Assembly (NCBI GenBank): GCA_023213395.1
Contig: CM041465.1
Location: 112,165,741-112,229,740, forward strand
Length of the DNA: 64,000 nt
Direction: 5' to 3'
Source: Cycas panzhihuaensis
Lineage: Eukaryota; Cycadophyta
Under the pieces are notes generated by a model. That model was not told the origin of the DNA. It searched no databases and saw nothing but the letters and a program-made list of their open reading frames with translations. This document shows, in pieces, positions 9,741 to 22,012 of this stretch. The stretch's first letter is position 1, and every line of letters begins with the position of its first letter. A program made the translations under genes and the position numbers.

Positions 9741-11988
9741 ACTTGTGCTATGATTTAGAGTTACTTTTAAGAAATATTGACAAACAGAGGCTCGTTCCTT
9801 CATAATGGCACCTTGTTTGCTCTTATTTCTTCATTCTTTTCTAAAAAATAGTGCATTTCATTATGTTTACTAAAGTTCAACCATTTTCCAGCATATACCA
9901 TTCTCTTTTAGTGGATTCGAAGCTTCTGTGTCGACATACATGATCTGGTTCTAGTTTTTTAGTAAAAAATGGAGAAAAAGACTTGTTTCCAAGTCTCTCC
10001 AACCTTAGATCTGCTTGTATCTCTCTATTGAAGCTATATTTTACCTTCTAGTAGCCATATAGCCTCATTTACTACCTATTAGAGTATACTCAAATTGATT
10101 TTAGGCTACATTAAGCTCTTCTTTCTCAATTTGGCTCTCGCAACTCTCTGGCCTTCCATAGCTTGTTTCTTCTCATATGAAGTTTATTTTTTAAAAACTC
10201 TAAGTCTAGTGATCTCCTCAGACCTTTGCATCTACCCCCTCTACAATTTTAAAGAGTTTTATATCATTTAGTAGAGTTTCTAAGCTCTTATACTCTCCAT
10301 GAGCTACCCATCTTTACATGCAAGTTACACAAGCCTTATGGCTTAAATTTTATCAAAAGAAGTTTATAATTTTTCAATGATCTTCACTTTAGTTATAAAA
10401 AATCAAACTACTTTTGATATTTGATTGAAATCCAAGCCTTTAGCCTCTGTGTTTCATCCTTTAATCCATTATATAACTCTCTTTTTGGCTTAAATGATGA
10501 ACTCCAAAGGAGATTCAGCTATATTTGATTATTTTTTTATTTGTAAAAACGGGATGAATTATATTTGATATAATTTCAGGTCCATAAGCCCCCTAATTAC
10601 ACTAAAAAGTGGTCGCATATAATATGGAGGTAATCGAGGGCTAGTTTTAGAAGGGGCTTAAGCCCATCCTCCTTTGGATTTTGTCATAAAAGGGTATCTA
10701 CAATATTTTAGCTGTATCTCAATAACCATAAGTCTATTTTATAAATTATCTAAACTATCAAGAAGTATACTTAGCACTTTATAGACTAGGACCAGATTAT
10801 ACCTAATTTGGATATGATTTATTGAAGTTATAAGCTGTCAAAATGGACCTTAGTGTTTAAGCATCTTTGAGATTTTTTCTCAAATTTTAAAGGCTTATTT
10901 TAGGTTTTTAGAAGCTCTTATGCCACTTCAATCTTTGGCTAATCTTTGATTAGTTGTTTAATTATGTTTTCTAAGGATAACAAGTGTATGGTATTGGTAT
11001 TATGAAGATGTTACTCTTGGAAGGTTGATATGATTCTCTCTTGTATATGACCCATCAAAGAGCACTCTAAACCCATCCTTGTCTTTTTATTTACTTTATT
11101 TTCATTTTTGTTTCAGTTATTTTCCTTAAAAGGAACATTTTTTTTGTAAAAAATCACCAATAAATCAATCTTTTCATATTAAAAAAGATAATCTCCTAAT
11201 TAATCTCCTATTTCTAGCCTTGCAAGTGATAAATCAATCTTTTCACATTAAAAAAGAGAATCTCTTATCTCTAGCTTGCAAGTAGAATGGTTAGGATTGT
11301 TGAAGTTACACCTTGTACATGTCATTAATATACTCTAATTTACTGAGCAAACCATTGGATATAAGGTGTAATAAATGGTAGGCTACGGTGTATACCTTTT
11401 CTGTTAAAGTTTGGAGATCAAGCTAGACTCGTAAGGCATGAGTGCCTCTATTTGACAAGTTCTTACTACTAGATCTGTCACTGGTCATAAGTTTACCGCA
11501 GGTCCTAGACCTTCTTTTTAACCTACATACTGAGATATATCAAACCTTTAAGCTCACGTACCAATATATTAAGTCCCTAGTTTGTCGCTTGTAGGTATGC
11601 ATCATTAGATAGGATAGTAACTAAGAACTTTCCTAGAAATCCTTGAGACTTAGAACTCTAGTTTAATAGCCCCTTTGGTAAATTAGTTCATTAGTACAAA
11701 ACCTTAAAGACACACAATAAAATAAAAACTTAAAAAAGAAAAAACGGTATCACAAATACTACTCTTTAACATAATGAAACTAAATAGCATTAACAACTTC
11801 ATAGCATGGAAAAAATAAGTTAAAAACTTACTTATAATGAATGTCTTTTGGGCATATATAAATGGAGACATACCCCTACCTATGCTAACGAAAGATCTTG
11901 ATGACTGTACCATGATAATTCCTCCAGATCCTATAACCTTAGCTAACTTCAAAGCTAAAGATAATATTACCCTATCCTTCCTCTAATT
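9741..11988 (+). other. Long untranslated leader of B1
   Basis: About 2.2 kb between the primer-binding site and the first gag-like sequence carries no recognisable protein. Its last kilobase (about 11200-11988) is clearly related to 51770-52280 in B2 and 57950-58600 in B3, with shared landmarks such as gtttggaga and aggcta plus a set of short blocks in the same order. Such a long conserved leader is unusual for copia elements. Confidence 0.6.
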
Positions 11989-12261
11989 TGTTGGAATAGT
12001 TTGGTTCATGGTTACTAATATACAATAGTAATGTATATTTGTGTGAAATTATATTATTATGATATCGATATTTTATGATGGGTCCTACACACTATCATAT
12101 CGTGTATTATAAATATATATGTAATGTATCATATGAGATATATTATTGTAAATCTGTTTGAGTGGTGTTAATATAATTTAGGATACTTAAGGGTATTGTT
12201 CTAATCCTAGCATTTTAGTTTTATTTCTACAATTATTATTTTCCATTATTTTATTTTTTAA
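11989..12261 (+). repeat. 5' LTR of A1
   Basis: Starts TGTTGGAATAG and matches 15583-15854 along its full length, including ttatgatgggtcc, gtatcatatgagatat, gagtggtgttaat and taagggtattgttctaat. Ends shortly before the primer-binding site at 12264. Confidence 0.85.
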
Positions 12262-14559
12262 TATGGTATTAGAGTGAGGTTTATTGAGTTAGTTAATGAA
12301 ACCCTAATTCTCTTACTATGTGAGGAAGTATGTGGGTGAGTTAAAGGTGATTTGCAACCCTAGTTACTTCATTGTCAATTGTTGGAGCCCCGTTTGAGCC
12401 TGCCAAAGGTGTCAGATCCTTGTTTGAAGATGACAGTAAGTTTGCAAATCCCCAAAGGTGTTTCTAATCAGTTTCATTAGTGTTTGAGGTTGCCCGTATA
12501 TGGAGAGAAGTCGTGCACCTAGTTACAGACCATTTATAGCCCCTTATTGAGTAATGGGAGAGTGTGGAACCCATGTGAGGTAATTATAGGGCCATGACAT
12601 GAATAATACAACATTATATCAGTATATATTATATATTTTGATATATATTATTGATGTTTGTCATATTAATATGGTTTGTACTCAAAATTTTACCCCTTGA
12701 TATACATGAGGTCACCCTAGTACATACGACAACCATAGTTATGATATACTCAAATGCCTATTTTAAATATTAGTTATTTTTCTTAAAAATTGGTATTAAT
12801 ATATGATGTCATTCATTAATAAAATACATATCTGTGAATATATATTTTCACCTACTAGTATATTTTGTCGCCTATGCATGATGTTTATCTCTACATCACC
12901 TAGTCTGAATTAATTAAATGTCACTCGTATTGAAAGTGCCATAGATTTTTTATAAGATATATAGTCCATGGCTATGTTATAATATTTTTCTATTATGTGA
13001 TGTCTTTTTTATTAAAGTTGCCCATTTGATATATATGCAGTTCTCCTTGATATCATATGATATATTTCAATTTTCTAAAGCTGCCCATGATGATTAAATA
13101 GTCAATGTATTGTATTTATAGACACTACTATATATAATATAATCACTCATATATTTTTGCCATTAATATATTTTTATTGCCAAATTTATTTGATTATATT
13201 TTGAACTTTGTAAAAGTCAACTATATTAAAATATGTTGTGCCACCATTTGGAGTTTATAACATTGTTTTCTAATAGTATTAAGAATTGTAACTTTATATA
13301 TTTTTGATACCATATATCAATATATGATGTAGCTTTGGAAATCAAATCTTATATTATCTTTATTAATAATAATTCATATGAATATTAAAGGCTACTAAGA
13401 TAACTTTAATAGAGAGTATTTTATCTCTTTTTATAGTTTATCATCCTTATAATTTTGATGTGTTTTGAAGTGACTATTTAGAGATAAATGAGGCTTAAAT
13501 TTTTACTAATTATGAGTGATTAAACCAAGGCTTTCATGTTGATATATAAGGTTTGAATGGTGAAGTAAATGATGGTTTGGTAAAGTGTCAAATAGTCATT
13601 GTTGCATGCAATTATGTGGCAGGGTTTAATGAGTAAAGTAGGTGATTTTATGCTCTCTAGCATGTTCTTTACATTGGATAGTAAGTTGGCTAATGTTAGA
13701 GGCAAGTGGCAATAGTTTGAAGCTCTTTGCATGTGATTATATAAGAGAGTTGTTGAGGCAAAGAGCTTATTGATATGGTTTACTCTCTAGTGTGTTTACA
13801 TGAGAGAGTGAGTTGTGCAACATATGGTAACATGGTACTTATTAGAATGTGACATACATAGAGAAGCTTTATGGGTGAAGAAGAGGGTACAACAGGATGA
13901 GAAAGAATGGAAAGATGAGGTGATGGTGTACTTATTATATGTGAGTTGCGTGGCAAGTTAATATGGTAAGTTTGAGGGCAAGAATAGGTGAGTAAGGGTG
14001 AGGTTTGTTTAATATGCCTTAGCAACAAAATGAAGCAAACTATATTATTGTTTTTATTGTGGCATAGATCATTACACAAAGCTCATATATATGTGACTTA
14101 TTTGGTGAAATGAGTGTGTTTATTTAGATTATATTTTAATTATGTTACATTAGATGTGTATGAGATGATGAGGATTAGAATTTATTATTTATATAAGTAG
14201 TTATTAGTGATTGTGGATTGTTATACTTTGCTACCATGAGGGTTTATGGCCTATTTGATGTTGGTTCAACAAGTGCTCATATCTAAACAAGTCTAATATG
14301 TAACCAAGATAAAGTGTTTATGATGTGAGTAGTGATTTGCTAGTAATATAAGGGGTGATGATATAATAATGAAGTCAATGACATAAGGGATGTGAGATAT
14401 AAGAGAGTTTGTTGAGCATGATTAACGAGCAAGTTATCGATATTATGAGTGCTTATTGATTGATAAAAAGGATACGTTATTGGGAGATACACTTACAATC
14501 ATAGAGGAGAATGATGTGGTTATATACATTCATGAGACAAATGAATATTACTTAAGGGA
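12262..14559 (+). other. AT-rich internal region of A1
   Basis: Primer-binding site at 12264, then about 2.3 kb with many ttgatatat- and atatt-type words. Minus-strand reading frames at 13520-13732 and 13780-14079 look like products of biased composition; an analogous frame occurs in A2 (23106-23459). I see no protein domain. Part of this region (about 14138-14300) recurs at 21262-21445. Confidence 0.45.
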
Positions 14560-15219
14560 TTTACATCTTATGATACATAAGTGCAATGGAAGAAACTATT
14601 TCTTTTAGATAATTAAAATGAGATGTTTATTCATAGCTAAAGGCTTGTGGAGATTTTTTACTAATGGATATAATATTCTTAGTGATGAAAAAGAAAGAGA
14701 AAAAGTTAAGAAGAAATATAAAGAAGTAATTATCATGATTCTTACTACACTAAATAAGGTTGATCTTCTTTCAACATATCATTTTGTCATTCTTAGGATT
14801 TATCATGCCAGTACTACCAAAGAAGCTTGAGATTTTTTAAGGAATGTATTTGAACAAACTCCTGAAGAGATATAACAAATGATTGAAAAGGTAAATAAGA
14901 TTAGTGATTATTATGATATAGGTAAAACGAATGAAGAAAGTATTATTGACACTAATGAAACAATATGTCAAGAATGTATGAGTACTGATGAAGATTCTAC
15001 TAAACATAAAAGGACTATGGTTGAATACATTTATGAGGCTACAACTACTATTGAAGATGTTGAGAGTGATGAACCAATAGAAGTTTATTTAGATGATAAT
15101 ATTATTTCAAAGGAAATTAAACATAAATTTAATGGTCCTATTGAAGATGAATCTAGTGATTCAAGTTTAAATAATATTCCTATTCAAAGTATTGATTCAA
15201 GTTCAAAGAATATATAAAT
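14560..15219 (+). pseudogene. Copia-type Gag remnant of A1
   Basis: The plus frame starts with a block typical of copia Gag (NGRNYFF, then KMRCLFIAKGLWRFFTNGY) and continues with an ASTTKEA motif, a usual Gag landmark. A TGA at about 14828 (Trp position) breaks the frame, and a stop follows near 14874. An acidic tail rich in Glu, Asp and Ser then runs on to 15217. The minus-strand homologue in A2 (22013-22700) has the same two parts. The role would be to form the particle shell. No zinc knuckle is seen, and the 3' LTR begins soon after. Confidence 0.6.
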
Positions 15220-15582
15220 TAATGAAGATTTTGCTCTAAGAGTTGAAGAAATCATTATTAGATATGTTAATTGAGAAGAATAATTAATACATGCTATTAA
15301 TGACAAATAGGTTGTATTTGAAGATGGTTACTTACATAATCTACATCAAAATTAGATTAGATCATCCATGATAAAGAATCAAGATTTGCACTTGCTAAAG
15401 ATGTTGCAACAAAGACATCACTACAAGATTGAAGATTAAAATCAAACTAAAGATATTATCCTACAACAAGGATAGTATTATAGGATTAAAGACAAAGATC
15501 TAGATGAAGACATAACCTTCAAGATATTTCTAAGGACAAGCCATTGCAAATTCAAATTACCCAAATGTGCATTAAAGGGGAA

Positions 15583-15854
15583 TATTGGAATAACTTAGTT
15601 CATGATTACTAATACACAATAGTAATGCATAGTTGTGTATAATTATATTATTATGATGTTGGTATTTTATGATGGGTCCCATACACTATTATATTATGTA
15701 TTATAAGTACATATATAATGTATCATATGAGATATGTTGTTGTAACTATATTCGAGTGGTGTTAATACAATTTAGGGTGCCTTAAGGGTATTGTTCTAAT
15801 TATGGTGTTTTATTTTTATTTTTGTAATTATTATTTCTATCATTTTATTTTTCA
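15583..15854 (+). repeat. 3' LTR of A1
   Basis: Begins TATTGGAATAAC just after the purine tract at 15573-15582 and ends in ca at 15854. The opening TG has become TA. Divergence from the 5' LTR is moderate by eye, pointing to an old insertion. Confidence 0.85.
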
Positions 15855-18800
15855 GTACACTTGGTTATTAAGGACTAAGTAGACTAAAATATTGAAATTG
15901 TCTAAACATCTCATGAGGCATGGATTATACTATGTGTCCTCTATGAGAGAAATGATGAATCTAGATCCCTAACGTTTAAAGCTTATTTATTTACAATGCC
16001 TTTACTGGTAATATTATAAACCACTTGACTGAAGTTAAAACCATTATGAACCAACTTATAATCCTTAATGAGCCACCTTCAGATCATGATTTAATCTCTA
16101 ACATCATAAATATATTACTTATAGAATATAACTCGTTTATCTCCAAATTATATAATAATTATTTAAAATAAGACTTCATAAGCTTTAAGGGGCTCTTGTT
16201 ATGAGAAGAGAATATAGTCAATCAACTTAGGTTTACATCTACATCTGACTCAACCCCTACCTTTGTAGCCTATAATTTAGAAAATGGTAAGAGCATCAAT
16301 AAAACAACTTAACATCTTAGTCGGCATTAAGATCTAGCTATATAATTAAACTCTCTCACCATATCTCAAGTGCCACATCAGTAATAAACTTAGTCGCAGT
16401 AACATCTAGTTGATACATCCTCCATTCACCCATGTTAATAGCCTCAACAATCTTAGTAACAACCACATAATCAACCTCAAAAGAACCAACAGAGTAGACT
16501 GAATGTCACCTACCTCTATTGTGGTAAAACTAGACACATATTTATTGAATGTAGGAGACAACAAGTTTATTTGTAACTCTTGCAAAATTAAGAGAGTCAA
16601 TCATATATGCCCAACTTCCAATAAGCTACCCCTTATTATTAATAACTAGCCCTAATTTACTAATAAGGATGCCCTATTATCAATAAGGAGGCCCTATTCA
16701 ATAGTAAGAAGGCCCTTACTATCTACAAGGAGGATCATCACTCCAACCATAAGGCCAATTCTTCTAACAAAATTAGAATCCTAGACTTACTTAAGGCTAG
16801 AGACCACAGAACATGTAGTAGTTCCCCAACAAAAATCAAAGAAACTAGTAAAATAATCAATAATAAGGAGGTAATATGGGAGATAATTAGGATACCTCCT
16901 CTCATAACCTATTCTTTATAGCTCTTTCTTCTCAACTTGAGGAGAATACTTGGCTCCTTGACTCAGGTGCAATGAGATTACATGACCAATTTAGAAAAGA
17001 TATTGGAAGAGACCCACCCTATTAGTACTCAAATTATCATATTTGGTGATAATTTGAATTATGATGTGACCAAAATTAGTAGGGTCTAATAGTCTTGAAG
17101 GACTCCAACATCAAGCACCACATTAATAATGTGTTCTTTGTACCTAAAATAAAGATGAACCTGCTCTCCATCAGCCAAATAGATAAGAAGAATTTAGATG
17201 TCTTATTTAGCCAGGGTATTTATAAAATCATAAATTATGCAACACATAAACTAGTGGCCACAATACGTGAAGATGGTGGCTTATATAGGTTGGATGATAT
17301 CCCTTTTTCTATTACTCCATAAAATAAATCTCATTCAATGGCCAATACAGGTCAACTTGATAAGGAGAAAGATGTAATTGTTAAAGAGTCCCTTTATGTT
17401 TAGGAACTAGATCAATGCTCACATTCAAAGGATGTTATTACTTCAAATAGTACTAAAGACCATTTATGGAATCAATACCTTCATCATTTAAATATGTAAA
17501 ACTTGAACCTTATATCTAGGCTCCAAATAGTACATGGTTTACCAAAAATTAAGAGATATAATAGCATATGTGAAAAATACCTCAAGGGAAAGTAATACAG
17601 AAAATATTTTCCTTCTAAGAATGCATGGAGAGCCTCACAACCATTAGAGTTGGTTCACTTAAATATTTATAGGCCCATGTCAACTTAATCACTCAATAGG
17701 AGCATGTACTTCATCACATTCATAGACAAATTCTCAAGAAAAGTGTGGGTCCACTTCTTGAGAAATAAGTACTAAGACCTAGATAAATGCAAAGAGTTTA
17801 AAGTTGTTGTTGAAAATAAAAGTGGTATAATAATTAAGACCATGAGATTTGATAGTGGTGGTAATTACATCTTAAATCAATTCGACAACTTTTATAAGGA
17901 ACATGGTATCCAATGCTAATTCTCAGTACCTCACACACCACAATAAAATAGTGTTACTGAAAAAATGAATCAAACATTTGTGAACAAAGAGAAAACCGTG
18001 TTTAGTACTATAAATCTTACCACTACATTTTAGGATGATGCCATAGCCATAATTGTATACCTAACCAACATAAGTCTCATAGTTACAACTAGGAATATTA
18101 CTATTAAAGAAGCCTGATCAAATCAGAAACTGACGATATTACACTTGAAGATTTTTAGATGCATGGTGTATAAACTTGTTCCAAAGGATAATAAAAAGAA
18201 GTTTTATAACAAAAGCCTAAAATGCATCTTCCTTGGCTATGTACTTAGTTACAAAGCCTACAAAGTATTTGACATAGTTGGGAACCGAGATTACACAACA
18301 TAGGATGTAATATTTATAGAAGATTCACAAGACTTGACTCCACCTTAACCTTAATTTGTAGTTGTAGATGAAGTTGGTACATCTCAAGTGACTCTTGGAT
18401 AAATTTTGGAGCCATTATTATTAGCCTCCTCTTACACTCTAGGTCTTTTATCAATTCTAGTAGCATCTACTTCAACAACTCAAGTAAGCATAACCTTGCC
18501 GCCAATTTTAGTTGATGACCTTCAGGTGGAAGGCACTAGCATTTAGTCACCTCTAAAGTAAGTACAATAGTTATTAAAGGATGCTCCTCCTCTTCCTGTA
18601 GTTGTAAAAAAGCATTAAAAAATAAGACACTCCACAAAGTTTTCCTTAGTGGCACCTATTCTTAAAACACTTGAGCCTTTCATATTTGAAGAGGCAATCA
18701 AAGACTAAATATGAAAAGTAGCTATGGATGAAGAAATGAACTCTGTCATAAAAAATGATACTTAGGAGCTAACTAAATTACCACCTAAGAAGAAAGTAAT

Positions 18801-20865
18801 TGATTATATATGTCTATATAAGATAAAATTCCATGTAGATGGCACTATAGAGTGTCACAAAGCTTACCATATAACAAGAGATTTAAAACAATAAGAGGGG
18901 ACTAACTATAATGAGATATTTGTATCAGTAGCCAACATGACCACATTTTATTTGGCTATGTCCTTAACAACCCAATTCAACTGACATATTTACCAAACAT
19001 ATGTGAAGAGTGCTTTCCTAAATAGAGAACCCAAATAAGAGGGTTTCTTGAAACAACCCCTTAGCTATGTGATTCTAAGTCAAAAACACTTAGTCTGTAA
19101 ACTCAAAAAATCCTTATATATACTCAAACAGGCACGACATACCTGGTATGTAAAAGCTGATGCCTTCCTCAACTAGCATCAATTCAATCGTTCAACCTCT
19201 AACCTAGATCTACATATTTGAGTTATAGATAATTTGATCATAATCATTATTCTCTATGTAGATGATCTTGCAATCACAAGCAATAACACAAATGATATTT
19301 CTTGGCTTCAATTAGAATTGAAAATTAACTTTAAGATGATAGATCTTAGGTTGCTCCATTACTTCCTTAGACTTAAAGTTTGGTAAGAACTAAGACACAT
19401 CTTCTTGACTCAATCAAGGTATGCCAATGAGGTCTTAGAAAGATTTAGGATGATAGAATGCAAGCTAGAACTAATTCTTATGGAGACAAGAACCAAGCCA
19501 AATCTAGATGAACATGGAAAGTCTTTTGATCTCACTTTGTATTAGCAATTAGTTGGGAGCCTGATTTATTTCATCCACACTCACTTGAATATCTCATATG
19601 TAGTAGGGATCTTCTCTAAGTATATGTCATACCTAAAAGCATCTCATTAAAAAGTTATTACCAAGATTCTCAAATGTATCATAGTATATATCAGTTTGAC
19701 CTTGAATATAACGAAACTAACTTCCCTATACTAAATGGATATATATATATATGTCATGTTAGATAATATGACAACAATATTTTGGAGGTTAAAATTTTGA
19801 CAAGTTGGTAGCGTGATTTCCCTCCCAAACTTCAACAGGGGGTTCTAAGCGGGCGGGAGCCCCCCTTGGCTAGGGGGATGCATAGGGAGTTGGAATGGCC
19901 CCTACAAAGAGGGGGTTCAGGGGTAATAGCCCCCGACAAAAAAATCTAGCACTAAGAAACATACTAAATTGTAAAAAGAATCATGGTCGTTCACTCAAAA
20001 TACCCTATATTCTATGGTTAAGATTTGTGCCTTGTATGACTCTCTTATGTAGCCTAATTTAAGGGGTTTTTTCATTATGTTGGATGTATTGTGAGGAGTT
20101 GGATAACTAGTTGTTGTTACTATTAGCATTTTGTTATAAATTATGTACATTTCTCTATTATTTGATAATAAAGATCAATACCTTTCCTGTGTAGATGTTT
20201 CCCTAGTATACTGTTAGGGTTTTACCATGTTATATTGGGTGTATATATGATGCTTGGCTTTCTTATTCATTTTATTGTATTGTCTCTAGTTTAAGAACTT
20301 ACATGTTAAATTTCAATTTTAATTCCTATAATTATATGCAAAATAGTTCAGATCATGGTGGCAGTTTCAAGTTATTAGGACTTTGTCTTCTCAACATGTC
20401 GATCGGGTAGGTTGCCAAGACACTCACCACTCAACTTCAAGTTATTACTTTGATATAAACTCAGTTGTAATCTTATGGAGCTATAAGTAGTAGCCAAATA
20501 TTGTCCTTTCCTGCACTAAAGTAGAATACAATGTAGTTATCCATACTACAATAGAGTTGATTTAGCTCATAAGGATTCTTACTGAGCTTGGACTTTAACA
20601 ACATGCACACACCATCTTTTATTGTGACAATCAAAGTGTGTTGAAGATGATATAGAATATTGTATTCCATGTTAGAACCAACCACATTGAGGTCCATCAT
20701 CACTTCATCTATGAGCATGTCCAGAATAGAGAAGTTGATCTTATCTACTATCTAACTAAAGACCAGGTTATAAACATCTTCACCAAAGCACTTAGTAAAT
20801 CGAAGTTTGAGAGGTTTCAACATGACATTGACATTAAAAGAAATTAAGTTGCTATTAAGAGAAAG
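15855..20865 (+). pseudogene. Copia gag-pol remnant of B1
   Basis: Polyprotein remnant. Gag-like sequence is at about 15860-16800 and a protease-like stretch near 16930-17090. A pre-integrase domain spans 17095-17322 (NNVFFVPKIKMNLLSISQ), the zinc-binding HHLN region lies near 17480 and the integrase core at 17640-18300 (RFDSGGNY, then EKMNQTF). RT covers about 18700-19750, with LYVDDLAITS at 19248-19277 keeping the YVDD site. RNase H resumes after solo LTR D1 (20397-20830; KVEYN, FYCDNQSV, HIEVHHHFI, FTKALS). Many in-frame stops fall at Gln or Trp positions. Domain order is that of Ty1/copia. It is the best-preserved pol in the window but not functional. Confidence 0.85.
19757..20396 (+). 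mobile_element. Solo LTR D1 inside B1
   Basis: A 640-bp block from TGTTAG to CAACA separates the RT and RNase H coding parts of B1. It is flanked by TGTCA (19752-19756) and TGTCG (20397-20401), a 5-bp target duplication with one mismatch. It matches the 5' LTR of D3 (58674-59188) at both ends and the LTR of D2 (about 53160-53607). No internal D sequence is present, so it is a solo LTR left by recombination. A GC-rich hairpin, arms ccccct and aggggg, lies at 19861-19877. Confidence 0.85.
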
Positions 20866-21256
20866 TATTAAAACTATGTAATAATATCCTCATTACTTGT
20901 ATTTCATGTAATATTGTATTTATATTATAATATTTAAGTGACCCTTTATTATAATTTAATCTTATTGTATAATATGATCAGGTCTGCCAGATGTACTGCT
21001 TAGTCGACCAATTATATTCATTGAAATATTGATGAGTTACCTATAAATTAAGCCTTTTACCATTATTTTGTATATTACATTAAAGATTATGCAAAATCTT
21101 TACCCAAATTAAGCCCCATGTTGTGACCAATTCACCTATGTTCTCTACTATTCTATTGTTCTTGCATCTTTTTTATTATTTCTTATATTATTCAGTTAAT
21201 TTTACTTGATATATTAATCAAAGCACATGATTTCTTAAATCCAAAGTATTTTAGCA
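20866..21256 (+). repeat. 3' LTR of B1
   Basis: Follows the purine-rich taagagaaag and begins TATTAAAAC (TGTTAAA in B3), ending in tttagca at 21256. Length 391 bp, close to the LTRs of B2 (about 382 bp) and B3 (about 383 bp). Confidence 0.8.
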
Positions 21257-21261
21257 ATATT

Positions 21262-21445
21262 AGTGACTTTTACATTAGATGTGTAAGATGAAGAATTCAA
21301 AATTATTATTTATTAGCCTATTTTATATAAGTGGTTATCAATTTGTGGTGGACCATTATACTTTAGGTGGTTGAATAGACAGTAGCATGAGGTTTATAGC
21401 CCATTTGATGCTAGTTCAATGTGTATATCTAAACTACTAGAAAAT
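21262..21445 (+). mobile_element. Fragment A3 of family A
   Basis: Aligns with 14138-14300 of A1, sharing ttacattagatgtgta, ggtttatagcccatttgatg and gtatatctaaac. It is in plus orientation and directly abuts the inverted A2, so the two fragments meet head to head. Confidence 0.55.
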
Positions 21446-21450
21446 AAACT

Positions 21451-21656
21451 TGCACAAGATAATTCACAAACTAAAACAAACACCTCCAGGATTGAATGGT
21501 ACTCTTAAGGTACCTCAAATTGTATTAACAAAATATCTTTATAACTAATTTCATATGATACACTATGTTATGTATTTATAATACATGTCAGGAAAGTGAG
21601 AGCGGGACCCACTTGCATGTGGGACAAAATAAATATGTATTATAAATATTCGAACA
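21451..21656 (-). repeat. 3' LTR of A2
   Basis: Minus-strand block of 206 bp from TGTTCGAATATT to TTGTGCA, lying next to the purine tract. It shares gtatcatatga, ttaatacaatttgaggtacctta and the end region with A1 LTRs but is about 65 bp shorter. Confidence 0.75.
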
Positions 21657-22012
21657 CTTCCCCTTAATGCACATTTGGGTCATTCGTATTTACAATGCCT
21701 TGTCCTTGGAAATGTCTTAAAGATGATGTCTTTAATTTGATCCTCGTCTTTAATCTTGTAGTGATGTCTTTGCTGTAGAATGATGTCTTCAACTTGATTT
21801 CCACCTTCAATTCCATACTAATGCCTTTGTAGGATAATGTCCTCAGCTTGATTTTTATCTTAAATTCTGTAGTGATGACTTTGTTATAGCAACTCTAACA
21901 GGTGCAAATCCTAATTCTTTATTGTGGTTGGTCCAGTCTAATTTTGATGTAGATCCTGTAAGTAACCATCTTTAAATACAACTTGCTTGTTATCATTATC
22001 CTGTACAAGTTT

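Larger units (their letters stand above)
11989..15854 (+). mobile_element. Gag-only (non-autonomous) LTR element A1, nested in B1
   Basis: Two related LTRs of about 272 bp flank an internal region of about 3.3 kb. The primer-binding site is tggtattagagtgag at 12264, and the purine tract attaaaggggaa ends at 15582. Only gag-like sequence (14560-15219) is recognisable inside; protease, integrase and RT are missing, as in terminal-repeat retrotransposons with a gag domain. B1 leader/gag sequence resumes on the right, judged by B3 at 58560-58620. The flanking five bases (taatt and gtaca) do not match, so no target duplication can be shown. Confidence 0.75.
9524..21256 (+). mobile_element. Ty1/copia element B1 with two nested insertions
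   Basis: Copia-type retrotransposon in plus orientation: truncated 5' LTR (9524-9727), primer-binding site tggtatcaaagct (9728-9740), a very long leader (9741-11988), gag, protease, integrase, reverse transcriptase and RNase H remnants, purine tract and complete 3' LTR (20866-21256). Element A1 (11989-15854) is inserted where the leader passes into gag, and solo LTR D1 (19757-20396) sits between RT and RNase H. Domain order with integrase before RT shows the copia class. Many stops show it is dead. Related copies in the window are B2, B3 and the inverted E. Confidence 0.85.
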
